Shown here: positions 22,720-32,204 of the stretch, in pieces | How the letters are laid out: each line of letters opens with the position of its first letter | Numbering within the stretch: the first letter of the stretch is position 1 | Source of the DNA: Qingshengfaniella alkalisoli | GTDB taxonomy: Bacteria > Pseudomonadota > Alphaproteobacteria > Rhodobacterales > Rhodobacteraceae | NCBI RefSeq assembly: GCF_007855645.1 | Contig: NZ_CP042261.1 | Span: 290,501-354,500 of the forward strand | Reading direction: 5' to 3' | Length of the DNA stretch: 64,000 nucleotides | Notes under the pieces: generated by a model | Seen by the model: only the letters and a program-made list of their open reading frames with translations | Told to the model about the DNA's origin: nothing | Databases searched by the model: none | Made by a program: the position numbers and the translations under genes

Positions 22720-22944
22720 CTAGGCAATGATGTCGGGCAGAAGCTCGTCCTCGATCGCCTGAATGCGGTCCTTCAGTTGCAGTTTTTGCTTTTTCAGGCG
22801 GCGTAGGGCCAACTGTTCGGTCAGTGCAGAGGTCTCTTCCAGCGCTGTGATCGCCCTGTCCAGATCCCTGTGCTCGCGCCGCAGGACTTCCAGCTTGATC
22901 CGCAGCATTTCCTGATGCGACAGCTCGTTGGGATGGTGGTTCAT
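22720..22944 (-). CDS. YdcH-family DUF465 protein
   Basis: A 74-residue, strongly helical and charged protein (RRLKKQKLQLKDRI near the C-terminus), probably a coiled coil. The function of DUF465 is unknown. The start MNHHPNELSHQEM at 22944 is chosen by family; the frame is open to 23061 but the extra part is not conserved. It is upstream of purE on the same strand and divergent from hsp20. Confidence 0.85.
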   Translation of the reverse strand: MNHHPNELSHQEMLRIKLEVLRREHRDLDRAITALEETSALTEQLALRRLKKQKLQLKDRIQAIEDELLPDIIA

Positions 22945-23112
22945 GGGTCGGCTCACGCCCGCCTTTGATAGAGGCTCGCAGGATAACCAGATTTGCCGGT
23001 CGTGGAAAGGGGCGGGGTCATCCCTTGCAACCTGTTGGTCTGCGCACCATATTTGGCACAAGGTCGCCGCTGACGGGGCCAGTCACACAGTCGCTTATCC
23101 AAGGGCGTGTCC

Positions 23113-23532
23113 ATGAGCAAACTTACTTTGGGAACCCATCCCTATCTGTTGGGCTTCGAACAGCTTGAGAGGCTGGTCGAACACACTGCGAAGACAGGGA
23201 ATGAAGGATATCCCCCGTATAACATCGAACAAACCACGGATCGGTCTTACCGTATCACTTTGGCTGTGGCAGGGTTTCGTGAGGAAGACCTGTCAATCAC
23301 CGTCGAAGACCGGCAGCTTGTAATTCATGGCAAACAGCATGACGACGACGCCGATCGGATCTTCCTGCATCGAGGTATAGCCGCCCGTCAGTTCCAGCGC
23401 AGCTTCGTTCTGGCCGATGCCGTCGAGGTGAAGGGTGCCACAATGGAAAACGGGCTTCTGCACATCGATCTGGAACGCACCGCACCCGAAACCGTGATGC
23501 AGAAAATCGAGATTCGGAAAGGAGCTCAATGA
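23113..23532 (+). CDS. Hsp20/alpha-crystallin family small heat-shock protein
   Basis: ATP-independent holdase that keeps unfolding proteins soluble. The 139-residue IbpA-like protein has a short N-terminal region, then an alpha-crystallin domain from YNIEQTTDRSYRITLAVAGF to ENGLLHIDLER. ATG at 23113 is preferred over GTG at 23107 because AAGG sits eight bases before it. The stop overlaps the next gene, DUF1150. Confidence 0.92.
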   Translation: MSKLTLGTHPYLLGFEQLERLVEHTAKTGNEGYPPYNIEQTTDRSYRITLAVAGFREEDLSITVEDRQLVIHGKQHDDDADRIFLHRGIAARQFQRSFVLADAVEVKGATMENGLLHIDLERTAPETVMQKIEIRKGAQ

Positions 23533-23759
23533 TGGATACGCCGCATGAAATGGCTAAGGAAGCCGGGGATCGCATCGTCTATGTTCGTCCGATGCATACC
23601 GCAGACCTTCCCGATGAGTTGAGACAACAGACGGGTGATCTGGATGAAATCTATTCGGTCCACGCCCCGAACGGGGACAGGCTCGCGCTTGTTCGGGATC
23701 GAAAGCTGGCGTTTGCCCTGGCCCGTCAGCATGATTTTACGCCGGTTGACGTTCACTAG
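23529..23759 (+). CDS. DUF1150 family protein
   Basis: A 76-residue protein with the DUF1150 pattern (IVYVRPMHTADLPDE, YSVHAPNGDRLALV, LAFALARQHDFTPVDVH). Function is unknown. It overlaps the hsp20 stop codon (ATGATG with AAAGGAG just before), so it is made from the same mRNA. That suggests a role tied to the small heat-shock protein. A terminator follows at 23789-23809. Confidence 0.88.
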   Translation: MMDTPHEMAKEAGDRIVYVRPMHTADLPDELRQQTGDLDEIYSVHAPNGDRLALVRDRKLAFALARQHDFTPVDVH

Positions 23760-23788
23760 GAACGGGTCTGCAACCCGGAAAGACAGCG

Positions 23789-23809
23789 CGGCGCCCAAGT
23801 TGGGCGCCG
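23789..23809. terminator. Terminator between DUF1150 gene and trxB
   Basis: CGGCGCCCA and TGGGCGCCG form a perfect 9-bp stem around AGT. TTATTGT follows on the plus strand. It separates convergent genes and may act in both directions. Confidence 0.7.
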
Positions 23810-23817
23810 TTATTGTC

Positions 23818-24774
<957 letters not shown>

Positions 24775-24929
24775 CTACCTGCGCGGCTTCTGCATATAGG
24801 CGCTGTCCGTCGGAACCTAAAGCCCTTGCGGTTCGGCGTGCTGCGGATATGCCGCAGATGCAATGCTGTGAAACAATGTTGCGCGAAACGCGTGCTCCAC
24901 TTACAATTGTGATATCAACGGAGGCTCAG

Positions 24930-25430
24930 ATGTCTGGCGCAAAACTCGATCCCATCGACCGCCATATCCTTGCGGAACTGCAAGGCGATGGCCGTATGAC
25001 AAATGTCGAACTCGCACGGCGCGTCGGGATTTCCGCGCCGCCTTGTCTGCGGCGTGTGCGGGCACTGGAAGAAGACGGATATATTGATGGCTACCATGCG
25101 CAAGTCAGTCCCAAACGGCTGGGTTTTGATGTGCAGGTTTTCGTGATGGTGGGCCTGCACAGTCAGGCCGAAGCTGATCTGTCTGCCTTCGAGCAGCAGT
25201 GCGACGGCTGGCCTCTTGTCAGGGAATGTCACATGTTGAACGGCGAGGTGGACTTCATCTTGAAATGTGTGGCGCCTGATCTGAGCAGTTTTCAGGCGTT
25301 TCTGACGGAGGAACTGACTGCGGCATCGAATGTAGAAAGTGTGAAGACCTCACTTGTCATCCGGACCGCCAAAACCGAGCCGGGCGTACCCTTCGATGTA
25401 GTGGAATCGCGGATTGCGGCTGGCCACTGA
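24930..25430 (+). CDS. Lrp/AsnC family transcriptional regulator
   Basis: A 166-residue feast/famine regulator. It has an N-terminal winged helix (LDPIDRHILAELQGDGR, VELARRVGISAPPCLRRVRA) and a C-terminal RAM domain, where amino-acid effectors usually bind. The start MSGAKLDP at 24930 has GGAGG five bases upstream. The frame is open from 24849 but that extension is not conserved. It is divergent from trxB; whether it controls trxB cannot be told. Confidence 0.92.
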   Translation: MSGAKLDPIDRHILAELQGDGRMTNVELARRVGISAPPCLRRVRALEEDGYIDGYHAQVSPKRLGFDVQVFVMVGLHSQAEADLSAFEQQCDGWPLVRECHMLNGEVDFILKCVAPDLSSFQAFLTEELTAASNVESVKTSLVIRTAKTEPGVPFDVVESRIAAGH

Positions 25431-25461
25431 ATAAATCTTTCATGAAAATTAGATAAAACAA

Positions 25462-25489
25462 GGGCCGTATCGATCACTCGACACGGCCC
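25462..25489 (-). terminator. Probable terminator of the lgt-midA-pgeF operon
   Basis: GGGCCGT pairs with ACGGCCC, and an inner TCGA pairs with TCGA, leaving a short loop. On the minus strand the stem is followed by TTGTTTTAT, which suits termination downstream of pgeF. Confidence 0.6.
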
Positions 25490-25596
25490 CGAAACTAACT
25501 ACATAGTACCCTAGCAGTGATCAAATTAGTCCGTCGGCGGATTTTTGCAAGCCTAGAAGTTAATGAAAAGTTAAGATGTCTGCTTGTAGTGCGATG

Positions 25597-26355
25597 TTAC
25601 AAGCGTATGACGGAGATCAAACGCCCGTAATCAGCGGATTTTTCGTGTGCGCTGCGTCTGTAGGAGAAGTATCGCGCTGGGTCGGAATAGGTACAATGGC
25701 GGATCCATTCACACTGCTCGGCACCCAATGCGCGCAAGCGGGCCAAGACGAAACCGGGAAGATCAAACATCATTCGATCGTCCTCTCCTGCGACAAAGAA
25801 TCGTGAGTATTCAGGGTCTTCTGCCATAAAGTCGTCGAAGAATTCGGGTCCGACTTCATAGGCTCCTTGGCTGATCGTAGGGCCGACCACCACACGCGTC
25901 GATTCGGGCTTCGCGCCGAGTTGGGTCATTGCATCCAGTGTTGCTTCCAGAACGCCCCCCAGCGCGCCACGCCAGCCAGCATGCGCGGCGCCTATGACGC
26001 CCGCTTCCGGGTCGCTGAACAGCACAGGTGCGCAGTCAGCGGTCAGGACCGATAGCGCTATCCCTTGCGTTCGCGTGACGATTGCGTCCGCCTTGACACC
26101 TGTGGTGTCGCTTGGGTCCGTCGCGATGACGGCTTTTGGCGAATGGACCTGGTACACACCCAGCAGCTTGTCGGGAGTGACCCCCATATCCTGGGCCACG
26201 CGAGCCCGGTTTATGGAAACGATGTCGGACTGATCGCTCGATCCGAAACCACAATTCAATCCGGCAAACACCCCGGAAGATGCACCTCCGTGTCGCGTGT
26301 AGAAACCATGGCGGATTGGGGCCAGAAGTCGGGAAGTCAGCTTTTCCACTGTCAT
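25597..26355 (-). CDS. pgeF: Peptidoglycan editing factor PgeF (YfiH/laccase-domain family)
   Basis: Cytosolic enzyme; E. coli PgeF removes wrongly built L-Ser-containing UDP-MurNAc dipeptides. The 252-residue protein has the family core TRHGGASSGVFAGLNCG, VLTADCAPVLF and GAAHAGWRGALGG, which hold the metal-type Cys and His residues. It starts inside the end of the midA-like gene (ATGA overlap). The old multicopper-laccase label for this family should not be used. Confidence 0.92.
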   Translation of the reverse strand: MTVEKLTSRLLAPIRHGFYTRHGGASSGVFAGLNCGFGSSDQSDIVSINRARVAQDMGVTPDKLLGVYQVHSPKAVIATDPSDTTGVKADAIVTRTQGIALSVLTADCAPVLFSDPEAGVIGAAHAGWRGALGGVLEATLDAMTQLGAKPESTRVVVGPTISQGAYEVGPEFFDDFMAEDPEYSRFFVAGEDDRMMFDLPGFVLARLRALGAEQCEWIRHCTYSDPARYFSYRRSAHEKSADYGRLISVIRL

Positions 26356-27419
26356 TTAGTCAGTCCCGGAGGTGGTGTCGCGTTTCTGGGGTAGAGCCCC
26401 ATAACCTTGAAGAGCTGACCCATCTCGTCCGGATGGGTCAGGCGACGATGAGCCGCGATATGTTGGGTCAGCGTATCACCCGTCATCGTCTGCGCAAGGG
26501 CCTGGGCCCGAGTCGTAATGCCCAGCCGTTCAAGAAACACGCCTTGCGGTGTCATGGTTGTGGTTTCGCACATGTCTGCCACTGCGCCCGACAAGGCCTC
26601 GAAATCTACATGGGCGGTAATGTCCGACAGCCCGGGTGAATGTAGCGGGCTGACCATCTGATGGTGCTGTAGGGCTTGCAACGTGTCACCCTTTGAACGC
26701 CAATTGCCGTAATCGATGATGACTGCAGCGCCACCATGCGTCCCGATGCGCAATGCAATGTCTGCTATGATCGCAGGGGCGGAGGGACAAATCTCGACGA
26801 CGTCTCCGGGCGCGGTATCCGCCACGCGGCGTTCCAGATAAGCGTTGCTAGTCGGTGCGGACAGCCCGAAGGCGAGTGCGTCGCCGTGCAATCCGATCTG
26901 TCTCTCGTGCCAGTTGTCATTGGCCCGAACGAATTGCCGGATGGGGAGTGCGTCGAAGAACTCGTTCGCCACGAGAAACAAGGGTTGGCTCCGCAACTCG
27001 CTGCTGTGAGTCAGCCAGCGCGGGGAGCAGCCGGCAAGTGTCTTGGCCTGTACACAGCGAAGTCGGTCGGAGGCTTCGATCAGAACGATATCAGCTGCGG
27101 CATGAAAACCAGGCACCGCTTTAGTGGCGCGCAGGATATCCGCCATCAACGTGCCGCGTCCGGGTCCGATTTCGACCAGTGTCATGGGGTTGGGCCGCCC
27201 CTGATCGATCCATGCCTGTGCCAGACATAAACCGATGACCTCGCCGAACATCTGGCTGATCTCTGGCGCCGTGGTGAAATCACCATCGCGACCGAAAGGG
27301 GGGCGGCTGACATAGTAGCCGTGCTGCGGGTGCAGAAGGCATTCATTCATGTAGTCAGCGACGGTAATCGGACCGGTTGCGTGGATGCTTTGGATCAGTG
27401 ACTTTTCAAGAGGCGTCAT
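26352..27419 (-). CDS. MidA/NDUFAF7-family SAM-dependent methyltransferase
   Basis: The 355-residue protein resembles the family of mitochondrial NDUFAF7/MidA, an arginine methyltransferase for complex I assembly. The SAM motif is [15 protein letters not shown], and family features such as [21 protein letters not shown] and [14 protein letters not shown] are present. The bacterial substrate is not known. It overlaps both neighbours by four bases, between lgt and pgeF, a common order in this group. Confidence 0.9.
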   Translation of the reverse strand: MTPLEKSLIQSIHATGPITVADYMNECLLHPQHGYYVSRPPFGRDGDFTTAPEISQMFGEVIGLCLAQAWIDQGRPNPMTLVEIGPGRGTLMADILRATKAVPGFHAAADIVLIEASDRLRCVQAKTLAGCSPRWLTHSSELRSQPLFLVANEFFDALPIRQFVRANDNWHERQIGLHGDALAFGLSAPTSNAYLERRVADTAPGDVVEICPSAPAIIADIALRIGTHGGAAVIIDYGNWRSKGDTLQALQHHQMVSPLHSPGLSDITAHVDFEALSGAVADMCETTTMTPQGVFLERLGITTRAQALAQTMTGDTLTQHIAAHRRLTHPDEMGQLFKVMGLYPRNATPPPGLTK

Positions 27420-28309
27420 GTGCGGCTGTGTTTTGTGGCCACCGCGATCATGATGATGCCTAGTACGACCATTGGCAGCGATAGAAGCTGTCCCATCGAC
27501 AGACCGAATTCGCCCGCGCGGACCACGTAGCCCATCGGGTTGTCCGTGGTGATGAACTGGGCGTCCGCTTGACGGAACAATTCAACAAACATCCGGGACA
27601 GGCCATAGCCAAGGAAGAACAGCCCTGCGATCAATCCGGGTGCCTTGAGCGCGCGGGTCGCGAAAGCCAGACAGAGCAGGATGGCACCCAGCAGCAGCCC
27701 CTCAAGACCGGCTTCATACAATTGCGACGGGTGTCGCGCGCAGGGTCCAACCCAGTCGGTGGGGCAGGCCTGCGCATGTTCACCGGGGAAGATCACGGCC
27801 CAAGGCACAGAGCTTGGACGCCCCCATAGCTCCGCATTAATGAAATTTGCCAGGCGTCCCAGGAGCAAGCCCGGAGGTGTTGCGAGTGCTAGTGCGTCGG
27901 CGGTGGGCAGCATCGGAATCTTCTGTTTCCAGCAAAATGCCGTGCAGGCGATAATCACACCCAGAAACCCGCCGTGAAAGGCCATCCCGCCCTGCCATAC
28001 CTTCAGAATCTCCATCGGGTGCGACAGGTAGTAGGCTGGCTGATACATCAGTACGAAACCCAGTCGCCCACCAATGATGACGCCGACAATGATCCATGTC
28101 AGCATCATCTCGGCTTGCTCTGGCGTCATGGGTGACTGGTTGCCGGGCCATAGCTTCGGTGAAGAAAACACCCGGCGCAAAATCCAAAGCCCGATCAGAA
28201 GCCCCAGAATATAGGCGAGCGCATACCAGCGAAGCGCAAAATAGAAGCCGCCGATGTCGATCGCGAAGATCTCGGGACTGATGTCGGGGAATGGGATAGC
28301 CATCAACAT
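27416..28309 (-). CDS. lgt: Prolipoprotein diacylglyceryl transferase
   Basis: Inner-membrane enzyme that attaches diacylglycerol to the lipobox Cys of prolipoproteins, the first step of lipoprotein maturation. It has about seven membrane segments, the catalytic-region [11 protein letters not shown], the Lgt signature [16 protein letters not shown], and a C-terminal [15 protein letters not shown] at 28309 (297 residues) or 28303 is the likely start; neither has a strong ribosome site. The open frame to 28372 adds a non-conserved segment. Confidence 0.95.
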   Translation of the reverse strand: MLMAIPFPDISPEIFAIDIGGFYFALRWYALAYILGLLIGLWILRRVFSSPKLWPGNQSPMTPEQAEMMLTWIIVGVIIGGRLGFVLMYQPAYYLSHPMEILKVWQGGMAFHGGFLGVIIACTAFCWKQKIPMLPTADALALATPPGLLLGRLANFINAELWGRPSSVPWAVIFPGEHAQACPTDWVGPCARHPSQLYEAGLEGLLLGAILLCLAFATRALKAPGLIAGLFFLGYGLSRMFVELFRQADAQFITTDNPMGYVVRAGEFGLSMGQLLSLPMVVLGIIMIAVATKHSRT

Positions 28310-28404
28310 GCCGATCACTTGAAGGTGCCCGCGCGCGGTGTCAAGCTTGTGAAACGAGGCGGGAGGTCGCATATGTCCCCGCGAGCAACCAGCGGAGCCA
28401 GACC

Positions 28405-28653
28405 ATGCAGAGTCGTAACAAAATCATTGACGATCTGTCGCAGCTTATGACTAACGCGGTGGGGGTCGCCCAAGGCGCGAAAGGCGAGGTCGAAACCGTG
28501 CTTCGTAGCCGGCTTGAGCGGTGGCTGGCTGAGCAGGACTTCGTGACGCGCGATGAATTCGACGCAGTCAAAGCGATGGCCCAGAGGGCGCGTGAAGAAA
28601 ACGACGCGCTATCCAAGCGGCTGGAACTGCTTGAAACCAAGCTTTCCGAGTAA
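28405..28653 (+). CDS. ubiK: Ubiquinone biosynthesis accessory factor UbiK family (BMFP) protein
   Basis: An 82-residue protein with an amphipathic N-terminal helix ([20 protein letters not shown]) and a C-terminal coiled coil ([15 protein letters not shown]). E. coli UbiK (YqiC) is an assembly factor of the aerobic ubiquinone complex; the same role here is inferred from family. It is divergent from lgt. Confidence 0.85.
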   Translation: MQSRNKIIDDLSQLMTNAVGVAQGAKGEVETVLRSRLERWLAEQDFVTRDEFDAVKAMAQRAREENDALSKRLELLETKLSE

Positions 28654-28773
28654 CGCAAGCACCCCAACACGATGGGTCGCTTATTTTGTGGGCTGCGCAA
28701 TGGCGGCCTACGAAATCTGTGGGTATTAACCAAATAGTTCTTTACAGGTTCGGGATTGTGGCACACCATATCT

Positions 28774-28854
28774 AGTAAGCGGACAGGCAAGAACCTCCGC
28801 TTATTGAGCAGGCACCTAGTGTTAGTGGGGCTTCGCAGCCGCGCTGAGGCTAAC
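28774..28854 (+). other. Two stem-loops in the region before the YbjN gene
   Basis: TAAGCGGA (28776-28783) pairs with TCCGCTTA (28796-28803) around a 12-base loop. GTTAG (28821-28825) pairs with CTAAC (28850-28854), enclosing GGCT-TCGC-AGCC. They fill much of the 218-base gap between ubiK and the YbjN gene. They may be a terminator plus a structured leader, or a small RNA; nothing decides between these. Confidence 0.3.
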
Positions 28855-28871
28855 AACCCAAGAGGCCGGTC

Positions 28872-29369
28872 ATGTCACTTTCCGAACACCAGATCGAAGA
28901 CATTCATCCTATCGACATTGTCGAAACCCTTGCAGAGCACAACGCATGGGAATTCGATCGTGTAGGTGAAGACCAGATCGCCATGGCGGTCGAAGGACAA
29001 TGGCGCACCTATTCCGTGACTGTGGCATGGTCGGCCTTTGACGAAACACTGCGCTTGATCGCGACCTTCGATATGGAGCCGCCAGAGGATAAGGTGCCCG
29101 AGCTTTACGAGGCGCTGAACCGGGCCAATGATATGTGCTGGACCGGTGCGTTCACCTACTGGGCCGAGCAGAACCTGATGGTCTTCCGCTATGGTCTGGT
29201 GCTAAGCGGCGGGCAGATGGCTTGCCCGAATCAGATCGACACGCTGATTGCTTCGGCCGTGGCTGCGTCGGAACGTTTCTACCCTGCTTTCCAGTTGGTG
29301 ACATGGGGTAATACGGCGCCGAAAGAGGCCATGCAGGTCGCCATTGCAGAGGCTTACGGTCGCGCCTAG
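28872..29369 (+). CDS. YbjN domain-containing protein
   Basis: A 165-residue YbjN protein; the family resembles type III secretion chaperones in fold, and its function is not settled. The acidic YbjN pattern is seen in DIVETLAEHNAWEFDRVGED and RANDMCWTGAFTYWAEQNLM. AAGAGGCCGGTC precedes the ATG. It leads a same-strand run into proC, 44 bases on, with no terminator visible. Confidence 0.85.
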   Translation: MSLSEHQIEDIHPIDIVETLAEHNAWEFDRVGEDQIAMAVEGQWRTYSVTVAWSAFDETLRLIATFDMEPPEDKVPELYEALNRANDMCWTGAFTYWAEQNLMVFRYGLVLSGGQMACPNQIDTLIASAVAASERFYPAFQLVTWGNTAPKEAMQVAIAEAYGRA

Positions 29370-29413
29370 TCTCCGCCGCGTAGGCCCTTCGGGGCGAACG
29401 CGACGGGGGAAAG

Positions 29414-30229
29414 ATGCAAAAGCAACATATCGAAAGCCGCGGGCTGGTTCTGCTGGGCTGCGGCAAAATGGGTTCTGCCATGCTGGCGGGCTGGCTGGAA
29501 GGTGGATTGCCCGCGTCCTCGGTCTGGGTGATGGATCCGAAACCGTCCGACTGGCTGAAGCAGATTGACGGGCTGCACCTGAACGAAGGCTGGCCTGAGA
29601 ATCCGGCAATGGTCCTGATCGCAGTCAAGCCGCAGATGATGGCAGATGCGCTTCCGGACATGCAGCCGCTTGGCAATGGCGAAACGCTCTTCGTGTCCGT
29701 CGCCGCGGGGACGCCGATTGCCTACTACGAAAGGGTTCTTGGGCAGGGGACTTCTATCGTCCGTGCCATGCCGAATACACCTGCTGCAGTGGGGCGAGGC
29801 ATCACGGCGCTGATCGGCAATTCCAAGGTATCGGAGGTGCAGCTTGCATTGGCGGAGGAGTTCCTCACCGCTGTCGGCCAGACGGTTCGGCTCGACGACG
29901 AATCACAGATGGACGCTGTGACGGCCGTATCCGGCTCGGGTCCCGCCTATGTGTTCCATCTGATCGAAACCCTCGCTGCGGCAGGGCAGGCGCAAGGGCT
30001 GCCAGAGGATTTGGCCATGCGGCTTGCCAAAGCGACGGTGGCTGGCGCGGGGCACCTGGCGGAGAACTCGGAAGACGATCCCACCCAGCTGCGTGTGAAT
30101 GTTACAAGCCCCGCGGGCACGACCGCCGCGGCCTTGGATGTCCTGATGGACAAGGAATTCGGCTTTCCTGCGCTTCTGGAGCGTGCCGTGGCCGCCGCGG
30201 CCAATCGCTCGCGGGAGTTGGCCCAATGA
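29414..30229 (+). CDS. proC: Pyrroline-5-carboxylate reductase
   Basis: NADPH-dependent last step of proline synthesis. The 271-residue protein has the Rossmann motif LGCGKMGSAMLAGWLEGG near the N-terminus, RAMPNTPAAVGRGIT, and the C-terminal AVSGSGPAYVFHLIETLAAA that forms the dimer and substrate site. It overlaps the next gene by four bases (ATGA). Confidence 0.95.
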   Translation: MQKQHIESRGLVLLGCGKMGSAMLAGWLEGGLPASSVWVMDPKPSDWLKQIDGLHLNEGWPENPAMVLIAVKPQMMADALPDMQPLGNGETLFVSVAAGTPIAYYERVLGQGTSIVRAMPNTPAAVGRGITALIGNSKVSEVQLALAEEFLTAVGQTVRLDDESQMDAVTAVSGSGPAYVFHLIETLAAAGQAQGLPEDLAMRLAKATVAGAGHLAENSEDDPTQLRVNVTSPAGTTAAALDVLMDKEFGFPALLERAVAAAANRSRELAQ

Positions 30230-30564
30230 ACGACATCAGTTTCGATGACTTTCTGAAGGTCGATATCCGGGTGGGCCGGATCGTCCAAGCGGAACCCTTC
30301 CCCGAAGCGCGTAAACCCGCCATCAAGCTATGGGTCGATTTCGGTCAAGAGATCGGTGTAAAGAAGAGTTCCGCACAGATTACGGTTCACTATGAGCCAG
30401 AAAAGTTGGTCGGACGACAAGTGATGGCCGTTGTCAATTTCCCGCCTCGCCAGATCGGGCCCATGACGTCCGAGGTCTTGGTGCTTGGCGTGCCGGATCA
30501 GGACGATGCCGTCGTATTGTTGTCGCCGGACCATGAGGTGCCGCTGGGAGGACGCCTGTTTTGA
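30226..30564 (+). CDS. CsaA-like tRNA-binding domain protein
   Basis: A 112-residue OB-fold protein of the tRNA-binding domain family (FLKVDIRVGRIVQAE, VVNFPPRQIGPMTSEVLVLG), close to B. subtilis CsaA, which shows chaperone-like activity. The role here is unproven. It is translationally coupled to proC upstream and to the dehydrogenase downstream by four-base overlaps. Confidence 0.88.
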   Translation: MNDISFDDFLKVDIRVGRIVQAEPFPEARKPAIKLWVDFGQEIGVKKSSAQITVHYEPEKLVGRQVMAVVNFPPRQIGPMTSEVLVLGVPDQDDAVVLLSPDHEVPLGGRLF

Positions 30565-31529
30565 CCGATACACCCAAACTACTGATCACTCGACCGTTGC
30601 CCGACAAGGTGCTGGAAAAGGCGTCCGAGCATTTCGAAGCCGTCATGCGACCATCCACCACGCCCTTGTCGGATGAAGAATTGACTGGCGCGCTGATGGA
30701 TTTCGACGCGGTCCTGCCGACGCTCGGGGATTTGTTCAGCGCGGATGTGTTTGATGCGGTGGGAGGGCATTGCCGAGCGCAAATTCTGGCCAATTTCGGT
30801 GTGGGCTATAATCATATCGACGTTCATGCCGCGCGGGCCGTGCGGGTCGAAGTAACGAACACCCCCGGTGCCGTTACCGATGCCACGGCTGATATAGCTC
30901 TGACGCTGATGCTGATGGCGTCGCGGCGTGCCGGAGAAGGTGAACGTTTGGTTCGCAGCGGTGACTGGGAAGGGTGGCATCCGACGCAGATGTTGGGTCA
31001 GCATGTCACCGGCAAGACGCTTGGTGTGGTTGGCATGGGCCGGATCGGCAAGGCCATCGCGAAGCGCGCCCATCACGGGTTCGACATGGACGTGGTGTTT
31101 TTCAATCGCTCGACGGTCGAGGATGCAGGCGTTCCTGCGCGCCAGTTGGAGACGCTCGAAGGTGTGGCCAAGACGGCCGATTTCGTCGTCGTTTCTGTGC
31201 CGGGCGGTGCAGATACGCATCATCTGATTGATGCGAAAATGTTCTCTGCGATGAAGGCGACAGGCGTGTTCGTGAACATTTCACGCGGGGATGTCGTCGA
31301 TGAGAAAGCGCTGGTTTCGGCATTGAAGAAAGGCAAGATCGCGTCCGCAGGCTTGGACGTGTACGAAAACGAACCGGAGGTGCCACAAGCGCTGATGGGC
31401 ATGGAAAATGTGGTGCTGCTTCCGCATCTTGGCACTGCGGCACTGGAGGTGCGAGAACAGATGGGATTGATGGCCGTCGACAACCTGATCGCGTTTTTCG
31501 AAGGCAAGGCCCCGCCCAACGCCGTCTAG
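30561..31529 (+). CDS. D-2-hydroxyacid dehydrogenase (glyoxylate/hydroxypyruvate reductase type)
   Basis: NAD(P)H-linked reductase of small 2-keto acids. The 322-residue protein has the nucleotide loop GMGRIG at 158-163 and the catalytic set R242 (in SRGDVVDE), E269 (in DVYE) and H289 (in PHLG). The spacing matches glycerate dehydrogenase. Glyoxylate and hydroxypyruvate are likely substrates, but the sequence does not fix this. Its TAG stop shares CTAG with the stop of convergent tdk. Confidence 0.88.
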   Translation: MTDTPKLLITRPLPDKVLEKASEHFEAVMRPSTTPLSDEELTGALMDFDAVLPTLGDLFSADVFDAVGGHCRAQILANFGVGYNHIDVHAARAVRVEVTNTPGAVTDATADIALTLMLMASRRAGEGERLVRSGDWEGWHPTQMLGQHVTGKTLGVVGMGRIGKAIAKRAHHGFDMDVVFFNRSTVEDAGVPARQLETLEGVAKTADFVVVSVPGGADTHHLIDAKMFSAMKATGVFVNISRGDVVDEKALVSALKKGKIASAGLDVYENEPEVPQALMGMENVVLLPHLGTAALEVREQMGLMAVDNLIAFFEGKAPPNAV

Positions 31530-32110
31530 ATATAGTGGCTCATTGCTTTGCGCCAGTGTCGGCGGCAAAGTGAGACATAGGTTTCGTTGCCGCCGATCTG
31601 CACCTGAGCGCCCTCTTTCAATGGTTTCCCGTCCGGTCCGTTGCGTACGACCATCGTTGCCTTCTTTCCGCAATGACAGATTGTTCGAACTTCGCGCATC
31701 TCATCTGCCAGAGCAAGCAGCGCCGCCGATCCGGGGAACAACTTGCCGCGAAAATCCACGCGCAGGCCGTAACACATGACGGGGATCTTCAGATCATCCA
31801 CGGCACGCGCCAATTGCCAGACCTGTGCTTCGGTCAAAAACTGGCTTTCATCGACAAATGCGCAGGCGCAGGGGCCCTCGGCCAAACGGTTCTCGAGACG
31901 CAGAAACAGATCGTCTTGGGGTGAGAACGTGTCTGCATTTGCAGAAATGCCGATGCGCGATGAGATCTTTCCAGCGCCTGAGCGATCATCGAAACGCGCC
32001 GTCAGCAGGTAGGTCTGCATTCCCCGCTCGCGGTAGTTGTGAGCGGCCTGCAGAAGAACGGTCGATTTGCCTGCGTTCATTGTCGAATAATGAAAGTAGA
32101 GCTTCGCCAC
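31526..32110 (-). CDS. tdk: Thymidine kinase
   Basis: Phosphorylates thymidine for salvage. The start is GTG at 32110 with GGGAGG nearby; this gives 194 residues beginning MAKLYFHYSTMNAGKST (P-loop 9-17). The longer frame to 32275 adds a non-conserved segment. FVDESQFL is the Walker B-like motif, and the zinc ligands are in CHCGKKA and LCRRHW. A second pyrimidine salvage/synthesis kinase, tmk, is at 54.4 kb. Confidence 0.94.
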   Translation of the reverse strand: MAKLYFHYSTMNAGKSTVLLQAAHNYRERGMQTYLLTARFDDRSGAGKISSRIGISANADTFSPQDDLFLRLENRLAEGPCACAFVDESQFLTEAQVWQLARAVDDLKIPVMCYGLRVDFRGKLFPGSAALLALADEMREVRTICHCGKKATMVVRNGPDGKPLKEGAQVQIGGNETYVSLCRRHWRKAMSHYI

Positions 32111-32204
32111 GCCTGCAACCTCCCGAACGACCCGCAGGCCTTGTGGCGACCTTGCTGCAGGAATGCAAGCCGGTGGCGAAGCGGACCCTGCAGCAAGTGA
32201 CTGA

